The notes beneath the pieces are model-generated. The model did not search any database and was not told the DNA's origin. It saw only the letters and a program-made list of their open reading frames with translations. A DNA stretch of 64,000 bases from Streptomyces althioticus (lineage in GTDB: Bacteria > Actinomycetota > Actinomycetes > Streptomycetales > Streptomycetaceae), in contig BMSW01000006.1 in NCBI GenBank assembly GCA_014649355.1, forward strand, positions 62,001-126,000. The letters are read 5' to 3'. Positions 17,690 to 24,137 of the stretch are shown one piece after another. The position numbers and the translations under genes are program-made. How positions within the stretch are numbered: the stretch's first letter is position 1; each line of letters begins with the position of its first letter.

Positions 17690-18859
17690 TCAGACCGCCG
17701 CCTCGGTGAGGTCGCCGGGGCTCACCGTGCCCGGACCCGAGTGGCCCGACAGGGCGAGGGTGAGGTCGAGTTCGGCGAGCAGGCAGCGGATCACGTGCTC
17801 CACGCCCGCCTGCCCGTCCAGGCCCAGCCCGTACACGTACGGCCGGCCCACCAGCACCGCCCGGGCGCCCAGCGCGAGCGCCTTGAAGACGTCGTCGCCG
17901 GTGCGCACCCCGCTGTCGAACAGCACGGTGAGCCGGTCGCCGACGGCCCGCACCACGCCGGGCAGGGCGTCCGCGGCGGCGACCGCGCCCGCCACCTGCC
18001 GGCCGCCGTGGTTGGACACCACCACGCCGTCCATGCCCGCGTCGGCCGCGAGGCGGGCGTCGTCGGGGTGGCACACGCCCTTCAGAACGATCGGGCCGTC
18101 CCAGTTCTCCCGCAGGAACGCCAGGTCCGGCCAGGTCTTCGCCGGATCGGCGAACATGCCCACGAAGTGCATCACCGCGGCGTTCGGGTCCTCGTGCACC
18201 GGCTTGGCGAGCCCTGCCTGGAACGCGGGGTCGGAGAAGTAGTTCGCGGTGCCCACGCCGTGCAGGAACGGCAGGTACGCCTGGTCGAGGTCGCGCGGCC
18301 GCCAGGACAGCAGGGGCGTGTCCAGGGTGACGACCAGCGCCGTGTACCCGGCCGCCTTCGCCCGCTTCAGGAAAGACCGCGCCACCTCCACGTCCTTCGG
18401 CCAGTACAGCTGGAACCAGCGCTCCGCGTCCCCCATCGCCTCCGCGACCTGCTCCATCGGCGTGCTCGACGCGGACGACAGCACGAACGGCACGCCCTGC
18501 GCGGCCGCGGCGCGCGCGGCGGCCGGCTCGGCGTCCGGATGCATGATCGACAGCACCCCGACCGGCGCGAGGGCGAGCGGCGCGGGCAGCCGGCGGCCCA
18601 GCACCTCCACCGACAGGTCGCGCTCGTGCACGTCCCGCAGCATGCGCGGCACGATGCGGCGGCGGTCCAGGGCCGCCCGGTTGGCGCGGGCGGTGCTGCC
18701 GTCGCCCGCGCTGCCGGCGACGTAGCCGACCGGACCGGGGCCGAGGCGCCGCTCCGTCAGCTCCTCCAGGCGGGTCAGATCGGTCGGGAGCCGCGGCACG
18801 GCCCCCGTCATCCCGTTCAGGTAGATCTCGTACTGGAAGTCGGCCCAGTGCTTCGCCAT
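17690..18859 (-). CDS. FMN-dependent alpha-hydroxy-acid oxidase (lactate 2-monooxygenase-like)
   Basis: A 389-residue TIM-barrel flavoprotein of the lactate oxidase, glycolate oxidase and lactate 2-monooxygenase family. The FMN and active-site motifs are present: PLALAPVGVLSIMHPD, FVLSSASSTPMEQVA and DGVVVSNHGGRQ (the catalytic His and Arg). DSGVRTGDDVFKALALGARAVLVGRP is the phosphate-binding end. The inserted loop SWRPRDLDQAYLPFLHGVGT is typical of the lactate 2-monooxygenase subgroup, which converts lactate and oxygen to acetate, CO2 and water. ATG start; the Glu- and Tyr-rich N-terminus (FQYEIYLNGM) also matches that subgroup. Confidence 0.85.
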   Translation of the reverse strand: MAKHWADFQYEIYLNGMTGAVPRLPTDLTRLEELTERRLGPGPVGYVAGSAGDGSTARANRAALDRRRIVPRMLRDVHERDLSVEVLGRRLPAPLALAPVGVLSIMHPDAEPAAARAAAAQGVPFVLSSASSTPMEQVAEAMGDAERWFQLYWPKDVEVARSFLKRAKAAGYTALVVTLDTPLLSWRPRDLDQAYLPFLHGVGTANYFSDPAFQAGLAKPVHEDPNAAVMHFVGMFADPAKTWPDLAFLRENWDGPIVLKGVCHPDDARLAADAGMDGVVVSNHGGRQVAGAVAAADALPGVVRAVGDRLTVLFDSGVRTGDDVFKALALGARAVLVGRPYVYGLGLDGQAGVEHVIRCLLAELDLTLALSGHSGPGTVSPGDLTEAAV

Positions 18860-19314
18860 CCGTCCCGCCCTGTCTCGTCGTGCCTCGGGGTGCCTCGTGG
18901 TCCCGACGCATACTGGCCGGTATGCGCCGGTCGCGTCCAGCGTCCGGTGACGGACGTCCCCTCCGCACCGAGGGACGCGCGGGGTGTTCGGAGATGACCG
19001 AGGCGCGTCCCTTTCATGACCGCAAGGGGTTTCTATTCGCCCTGCGCACGACGAAATCGGAATGTTTCAGGCCGATTAACGGGCGACGGGAATTCGGCCA
19101 TCTGGCAACTTCGCTCCTGCGGAAGCCGTGCGTTTACCGGGTCGACGCGTGTCCGCTTGGTCACTTCGCGCCACTGATTCAATACACAATGTTACTGAAA
19201 TGCATGGGGTCGAGGTGAGTTTCCGCCGGGGACTCGGCAGACTCCGGCACGCCGGTTCGGCACCAACCGAGCACGGGCCGGCAACCGAAGAAACGAAGCG
19301 GAAGGATGCACACA
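18860..19314. other. 455-base gap with AT-richer promoter region
   Basis: No gene is visible. The stretch 19015-19210 is clearly richer in A and T than its surroundings and ends near the SSI start, so it most likely carries the promoter and regulatory sites of the protease inhibitor gene. I could not find a perfect AdpA consensus in it. Confidence 0.5.
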
Positions 19315-19749
19315 ATGCGGAACACCGCGCGCTGGGCCATCACCCTCGGTCTCACGGCCACCGCCGTCTGCGCCCCCCTCTCCGGGGCCGCGCTCGCCGC
19401 CCCGGGAGATGCCCCGTCCGCGCTCTACGCCCCCTCTGCCCTGGTGCTCACCGTCGGCAAGGGCGTCAGCGCGGCGACCGCCACACCGGAACGCGCGGTC
19501 ACCCTGACCTGTGCGCCGGGCCCCTCCGGCACCCACCCGGCCGCCGGGTCGGCCTGCGTCGAACTGGCCGCCGTCGGCGGCGACCTGAGCGCGTTGACGC
19601 GCGTCGAGGACGCGATGTGTCCGATGGTGTACGACCCGGTGCTGGTCACCGTGGACGGCGTCTGGCAGGGCAAGAGGGTTTCCTACGAGCGCGTCTTCTC
19701 CAACGACTGCGAGATGAACGCGCACGGCTCGAGCGTTTTCTCTTTCTAG
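19315..19749 (+). CDS. sti: Subtilisin inhibitor (SSI family) protease inhibitor
   Basis: A 144-residue secreted serine-protease inhibitor of the Streptomyces subtilisin inhibitor family. The signal peptide covers about residues 1-30 (ending SGAALA). The mature part has four family cysteines. The reactive loop [10 protein letters not shown] puts the P1-P1' bond at Met104-Val105, the subtilisin-type specificity seen in SSI itself. The end ([19 protein letters not shown]) is near-invariant in the family. It controls extracellular proteases. GGAAGG sits ten bases upstream of the ATG at 19315; an ATG three codons earlier is too close to that site. A perfect 16-bp hairpin follows. Confidence 0.93.
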   Translation: MRNTARWAITLGLTATAVCAPLSGAALAAPGDAPSALYAPSALVLTVGKGVSAATATPERAVTLTCAPGPSGTHPAAGSACVELAAVGGDLSALTRVEDAMCPMVYDPVLVTVDGVWQGKRVSYERVFSNDCEMNAHGSSVFSF

Positions 19750-19843
19750 AGACCTAGGGACCGGGATCGCACGGTTCCCGTGACCGCGTGGCGGCCCGCG
19801 GACTGGGGAGTACGGGGCACCGCGCGGGCAGTGCGATCCCATG

Positions 19844-19882
19844 GGAGGCCGGCGGGCGGAGTGGGGCCGCCCGCCGGCCTCC
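19844..19882 (+). terminator. Strong terminator after the SSI gene
   Basis: GGAGGCCGGCGGGCGG (19844-19859) pairs perfectly with CCGCCCGCCGGCCTCC (19867-19882) over 16 bp with a seven-base loop, about 95 bases after the stop codon. Confidence 0.75.
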
Positions 19883-19889
19883 GGGCATT

Positions 19890-20209
19890 GCCGCCGCCGC
19901 GGGCAGCAGTGCGAGGGGTGGCACCCCGCCTATGCCGGGTGCGGGCCGGTGGGGGCTGAGCGCGCAGTTCCCCGCGCCCCCAGGGACGCCGCCGCTGCGG
20001 GCAGTCGTGCCGCTAAGGGCGGCACGGGTGGGCGCAGCGGCACCCCGCCAACGCCGGGCGCGGGTCCTCCGTGGCTGGTCGCGCAGATCCCCCCCTTAGG
20101 GACGCCTCCGCCGCTGGGGGGTTTGTGCTGCGAGGGGTGGCACCCTGAAGCGCCGGGTGCGGGTGGTCTGTGGCTGGCCGCGCAGTTCCCCGCGCCCCTG
20201 AGGGGCGCT
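19890..20209 (+). repeat. Repeat A array, three degenerate copies
   Basis: Three tandem, diverged units of about 100-120 bases, each ending in a core like GTGGCTGGTCGCGCAGTTCC followed by CCGCGCCCCTGAGGGGCGC. Cores are at about 19951-19990, 20071-20105 and 20170-20208. The same unit, including GGGCAGTCGTGCCGCT, recurs twice at 32290-32536. No open frame with coding bias is present. The type is familiar from streptomycete intergenic regions; its function is unknown. Confidence 0.75.
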
Positions 20210-20428
20210 TCAGCCGCGGTCGCGGTGGCTGGTGTCGCACCAGGGGTAGCGGCGGCTTCGGCGGCAGGTGCACAGGGCCACCTGGAAGCGGTCGGAGGAC
20301 ACGACGGAGCCGTCCTCCAGTTCCACCTCCACCGGGCCCTCCACCAGCATCGGCCCCTTGCGGCTCATGACGACCCGACGGGCCCCGCCGGACGGCGAAC
20401 GCGCGGGTTCAGACGGGTCGTTCGGCAC
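20210..20428 (-). CDS. CDGSH iron-sulfur domain protein
   Basis: A 72-residue protein with the complete 2Fe-2S ligand pattern of the CDGSH (mitoNEET-like) domain: CTCRRSRRYPWCDTSH, giving three Cys and one His. Such proteins hold a pH-labile [2Fe-2S] cluster and act in electron or cluster transfer. It starts at a GTG within the last 20 bases of the methyltransferase gene, so translation is probably coupled. It is the last gene of a three-gene overlapping operon. Confidence 0.88.
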   Translation of the reverse strand: MPNDPSEPARSPSGGARRVVMSRKGPMLVEGPVEVELEDGSVVSSDRFQVALCTCRRSRRYPWCDTSHRDRG

Positions 20429-21095
20429 GGACCACCACCAGCTCCTCGTCGTTCTCCTCCGGGGACAGCAGCCCGCGCTCCCGCAGCCACTCCACCCGGG
20501 CGCGCAGCACCGGGCCGAACGCGATCCGCTGCCGCTGCGTGACCGCCGACTTCAGCCCGGCGGACCGCAGACAGTCCACGGTCGCACCGGGGTCGCTGAG
20601 CGCCGACTGCACCAGCAGCAGCACCCCGCCCGGCCGCAGCAGACCCGGAGTTTCCAGGCAGATGCGGTCGAGCACGAGCCGCCCGTCACCGCCCGCGTCC
20701 CAGGCGCGGGCCGGGCCGCGCGGTGGCCGGTGCGCCCCGGGGGCGGGCACGTACGGGGGATTGGCGAGGACCAGGTCGAACGACCGGCCCCGCACTGGTT
20801 CGAACAGGTTTCCGCGTACGACCTCGAGCGGGAGGCCCGCCCGCAGCGCGTTCACCCGGGCCGCGTACACGGCCCGCCGTGACACGTCGACCGCGGTCAC
20901 CCGGGCGCCACGCCGGGCGGCCGTCAGGGCCAGGGCACCGGAACCGGTGCCGACGTCGAGGACGGCCGCGCCCGGCTCCACCGGCTCGTCGGCCAGAGCC
21001 GCCGCCAGCAGCGCGGTGTCCTCCTGCGGGGCGTACACGCCCGGGAGTACGAGACTTTTCACAGGCGGCCGAGTACCCCGTTGCTCAAGAGCCAT
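20409..21095 (-). CDS. HemK2/MTQ2-like class I methyltransferase
   Basis: A 228-residue SAM-dependent methyltransferase. The SAM-binding glycine loop is in AVLDVGTGSGALALTAAR, the acidic ribose ligand follows (VTAVDVSRRAVYAARVNAL), and the substrate motif is LVLANPPYVPAP. NPPY marks enzymes methylating N5 of glutamine or N6 of adenine, and the size and N-terminus (YAPQEDTALLAAAL) match the HemK2 branch. Its substrate in bacteria is not certain; with these neighbours a redox or iron-related target is possible, but that is inference. It overlaps the upstream gene by 11 bases and the downstream gene by 20. Confidence 0.82.
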   Translation of the reverse strand: MALEQRGTRPPVKSLVLPGVYAPQEDTALLAAALADEPVEPGAAVLDVGTGSGALALTAARRGARVTAVDVSRRAVYAARVNALRAGLPLEVVRGNLFEPVRGRSFDLVLANPPYVPAPGAHRPPRGPARAWDAGGDGRLVLDRICLETPGLLRPGGVLLLVQSALSDPGATVDCLRSAGLKSAVTQRQRIAFGPVLRARVEWLRERGLLSPEENDEELVVVRAERPV

Positions 21096-22098
21096 GGGTG
21101 ACCTCCTGTGACAGGGGAGTGCGCAGGGCGGAGCGGCCTTCGCCCCAGTCGGCGAGAAGCCGGTCGCCGAGCCGGTCCTCCGTGAACACCGTGGCCGCCA
21201 CACCGAACGCGATGTCCGGCGCCAGCTCCGGCTCGTCCTCCAGCAGCCCGCCGATGACGTCCTTGCGGACCACCTGCTCGTGCACCGCGTCCGCCTCCAC
21301 GTGCTCGTCGTAGAAGTGCTCGGCGGCGGGGCCCGCGCCCGTGCGGCGCATGGCCTCGGCCAGCCGCCGGGACCCCGGCGAGGACGTGATCTCGACCGTC
21401 GCGAAGTGGCCCACCAGGGCGCCCCGGAGCGTGCGGTGCAGCCCGAACAGCGACATCAGGTTCACCGTGACCAGCGCCTCCGCGCAGGCCGCGTCCAGAT
21501 GGCGGCCGTACGTGGTGTCCAGCCCCAGGTCCGTCATCAGGTCGGCCCACAGCCGGGCGTGCACCCGGTCGGCGCGCCCGCCGCCGTACTCGTCGAACTC
21601 GACGGCCGCCATCGCCGCCTTGGCCCGGCCGCGCAGCCGTGGCAGCACCCAGGCGTGCGGGTCGGCCTCCTTCAGGTGGTACAGGGAGCGCAGGGCCGCG
21701 TACTCGCGGAGCTGCCACAGCTCGCCCTTGTCACGCAGGAAGTGGCTGACGCCCGTGCCGTCCACCGGCTCGACCAGGATCCCGGCGAGGGCGTCGTCCA
21801 CGCTGTCGTGGTGGGGGGCGTCCTCGCGCAGGGCGGCGAGGAAGCGCCGCTCCATGGCGGCCCGGGTCCGCAGCAGGTCCGGGTCCCACTCCAGGGTGGG
21901 CGCCACCTCGGCGAAGCCGCGGTAGTGCAGTTCGTAGCAAAGGTAGAGGGCCAGCTGGAGGTCCTCGCCGTACACGGGGGCGGCGGCGACCTCCGCCTCG
22001 GGGGGCAGCGGGCCGGCGCCCCGCAGATACGTCGTCACGGCGCGGCTGAGCGGCCCGCGCGGGGCGGGCAGCAGGGGTTCGTCTCGGGGGTCGTCCAT
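21085..22098 (-). CDS. Iron-containing redox enzyme of the haem-oxygenase fold
   Basis: A 337-residue largely helical protein of the iron-containing redox enzyme family (TenA/PqqC/haem-oxygenase-like, related to di-iron oxidases). It has the helix EHFYDEHVEADAVHEQVVRKD with the spaced Glu and His residues expected for a metal site, plus LYLCYELHYRGF and GHFATVEITSS. The substrate is unknown. It is the first gene of an overlapping operon with the HemK2-like methyltransferase and CDGSH protein. The ATG at 22098 begins MDDPRDEPLLPAPRG. The divergent flavodoxin gene starts 79 bases away. Confidence 0.75.
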   Translation of the reverse strand: MDDPRDEPLLPAPRGPLSRAVTTYLRGAGPLPPEAEVAAAPVYGEDLQLALYLCYELHYRGFAEVAPTLEWDPDLLRTRAAMERRFLAALREDAPHHDSVDDALAGILVEPVDGTGVSHFLRDKGELWQLREYAALRSLYHLKEADPHAWVLPRLRGRAKAAMAAVEFDEYGGGRADRVHARLWADLMTDLGLDTTYGRHLDAACAEALVTVNLMSLFGLHRTLRGALVGHFATVEITSSPGSRRLAEAMRRTGAGPAAEHFYDEHVEADAVHEQVVRKDVIGGLLEDEPELAPDIAFGVAATVFTEDRLGDRLLADWGEGRSALRTPLSQEVTHGS

Positions 22099-22177
22099 GG
22101 GCCCCGAGTACCCGGACGGCGGACAGGAACGCCCGGCGGCGTGGCGGAGACGCGTGTGCGGGGTACCCCATGACCCC

Positions 22178-22785
22178 ATGAAGGCATTGGTGATCAACTG
22201 CACGCTCAAGAAGTCGCCGGAGACCTCCAACACCGAGGCGCTGTTCCGGACCGTCACCGAGCAGCTGGAGCGGGAGGGCGTCGAGGTCGACGTGGTCCGC
22301 GCCGTGGACCTGGACCTCGCCCCCGGCGTGGTCAGCGAGGCCGTGCACGACGGCGACGACTGGCCCGGGGTGCACGAGAAACTGCTCGCGTCCGAGATCC
22401 TCGTCATGGCGTCGCCGACCTGGCTGGGCCAGCCGTCCTCGGTGGCCAAACGCGTCCTGGAGCGCATGGAGGGGATGATGTCCGAGACCGACGACGACGG
22501 ACGCCCGGTCGCCTACAACCGGGTCGCCGGCGTCGTCGTGACCGGCAACGAGGACGGCGCCCACCATGTGATCAGCCAGATCACCGGCGGGCTCCAGGAC
22601 ATCGGCTACACCATCCCGGGCCAGGCGTGGACGTACTGGAACCAGGGCCCGGGGCCCGGCCCCAGCTTCCTGGAGGGCGGCAGCGGCCAGGACTGGTCCC
22701 GCAGCACGGGCCGCGCGATGGCCGCGAACCTGCTGGGCGTCGCCCGCGCCCTGGCCGCCCGCCCCTCGGGGCGCCGCCGCAGTAG
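22178..22785 (+). CDS. Flavodoxin-family NAD(P)H-dependent oxidoreductase, 3' frameshift
   Basis: About 195 residues are readable: MKALVINCTLKKSPETSNTE (flavin-phosphate loop), EILVMASPTWLGQPSSVAKR and VVTGNEDGAHHVISQITGGL, typical of the flavodoxin-fold NADPH-dependent FMN reductase family. As written, the frame passes the expected end and stays open to 23911, antisense to two genes. Adding one C to the run at 22762-22765 gives an end of R-P-L-G-A-P-P-Q and a TAG stop at 22783-22785, for a 202-residue protein ending 10 bases before the convergent neighbour. Either a real one-base deletion or a sequence error is likely. Few C-terminal residues would be lost, so function may persist. Confidence 0.8.
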
Positions 22786-22795
22786 GGCGCGAGGG

Positions 22796-22981
22796 CTACG
22801 ACTGCTCGCCCTCCGACTCCTCCTGCGCCCGGGTGTTCGGCGTGATCGCGTCTCCCGCCTCGCCGTGGTGGCCGCGGTCCTCGTCGGACTCCTGGGTGCG
22901 GCGCTCGGCCTCCTCGACCTCGCGCAGCACCTCGTCGAGGGCCGACTCGGACGCCTTCGGGGTGTCGTCGTGCTCGGACAA
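22796..22981 (-). CDS. Small acidic protein of unknown function
   Basis: A 61-residue, strongly acidic, probably soluble protein rich in Glu, Asp, Ser and Gln. Residues about 12-32 (SALDEVLREVEEAERRTQES) should form a charged helix, and the rest looks disordered. The start is a TTG at 22979-22981 with GAGGAG six bases upstream, which gives the best fit; upstream residues in the same frame look non-coding. It lies 40 bases after the Ppx/GppA gene on the same strand and may be co-transcribed. I do not recognise a domain. Confidence 0.65.
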   Translation of the reverse strand: MSEHDDTPKASESALDEVLREVEEAERRTQESDEDRGHHGEAGDAITPNTRAQEESEGEQS

Positions 22982-23021
22982 CGGGGTCTCCTCACTTCGT
23001 GCTGGTCGTGTGCGTACCGGT

Positions 23022-24032
23022 TCAGTGCCGGGCGGCGGCGATGCGCAGCGGCACCGGGCCCGCGCCGTCCGACTCCTTCTCGCTGCGCCGGGCGATCTCC
23101 GCCCACCAGGACGGGCCGTCCTCCACATGGCGCAGCAGCACCCCCTCGCGCAGGGCCCAGGGGCAGATCGTCACCGTCGCCAGGCCGGTCAGCTTCATCG
23201 CGGTGTGCGCCACCACGGCGCCCGCCAGGCTCTGCGTCGCGCGGGGCGCGGAGATGCCGGGCAGCCGGGCGCGTTCGGCGGCGGGCAGCGCGGCCAGCCG
23301 GTCGACCGCCCCGCGCAGGTCGGCGGCGGACAGCACCCGTTCCACGAACGGACCGTGCCGTCCGGGCGCGGCCCCGCACAGCCGGCCGAGCTGCTGGAAG
23401 GTGCGGGAGGTGGCCACCGCCGTGCGCGGGCCCTCCCAGCGGATCCGGGCCGCCGCGTCGCGCAGCTGGTGGCGTACCCGCCGGCGCAGGGCGCGCACCC
23501 GGTCCGGCGAGGGCGGGTCCTCGTCCTCGAAGTACTCGTGGGTCAGCCGCGCCGCGCCCAGGGGCAGCGAGGCGGCGAAGTCGGGCAGCCGGCCGCGCCC
23601 GAAGGCGACCTCCAGGGAGCCGCCGCCGATGTCCAGCAGGGCCAGCGGACCGCAGCGCCATCCCATCCAGCGGCGCGCGGCGAGGAAGGTCAGCTCCGCC
23701 TCGACCTCACCGGGCAGCGTGCACAGCTCGACGCCGGTCCGCTCCCGCACCGTGCGCAGCACCTCCTGCCGGTTCGGGGCCCCGCGCACCACAGCCGTGG
23801 CGAAGGCCAGGGGACCGGCGGCGCCCCACCGCGTGGCGGCCCGGTCCGCCGCCGCGACGGCGTCCACCAGGTCCTCCACGGCGCGGTCCGGCACCGGCCC
23901 GCCGGGCGTGACCTGCTCGGACAGCCGCAGCCGCCACTTGGCGGTGTGCACGGGCAGCGGCGCACCGCCCTCCGTGTCCGACACGACGAGCCGGACGGTC
24001 TTCGACCCGACATCCACCACGCTGGTCCGCAT
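23022..24032 (-). CDS. Ppx/GppA family phosphatase
   Basis: A 336-residue protein of the exopolyphosphatase/pppGpp phosphohydrolase family, an ASKHA fold. The first phosphate loop is MRTSVVDVGSKTVRLVVSD, the second conserved block is LALLDIGGGSLEVAFGRG, and FATAVVRGAPNRQEVL lies between. Related enzymes hydrolyse polyphosphate or pppGpp, and actinobacterial short forms without the C-terminal HD domain act mainly on short polyphosphates. Which activity this one has is not visible. The ATG at 24032 is chosen because the family starts directly with the phosphate loop. Confidence 0.85.
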   Translation of the reverse strand: MRTSVVDVGSKTVRLVVSDTEGGAPLPVHTAKWRLRLSEQVTPGGPVPDRAVEDLVDAVAAADRAATRWGAAGPLAFATAVVRGAPNRQEVLRTVRERTGVELCTLPGEVEAELTFLAARRWMGWRCGPLALLDIGGGSLEVAFGRGRLPDFAASLPLGAARLTHEYFEDEDPPSPDRVRALRRRVRHQLRDAAARIRWEGPRTAVATSRTFQQLGRLCGAAPGRHGPFVERVLSAADLRGAVDRLAALPAAERARLPGISAPRATQSLAGAVVAHTAMKLTGLATVTICPWALREGVLLRHVEDGPSWWAEIARRSEKESDGAGPVPLRIAAARH

Positions 24033-24137
24033 GGCCCGTGGGTACCCACTTCCCGCCCCGGCCAACGGGCGGCCCGCACGGAAGGACGGATACGCGCCAC
24101 GGCCCGCCGTGGACTTCGCAGTCCTTGGCGGGACCGC

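Noticed and set aside
18880..19218. A 112-codon frame before the SSI gene
   Set aside because: AT-rich codon use unlike real genes here, no ribosome binding site, and overlap with the likely promoter.
22786..23911. Continuation of the flavodoxin-like frame to 23911
   Set aside because: It is Arg-rich, antisense to two genes and unlike any family member. A one-base frameshift explains it better.
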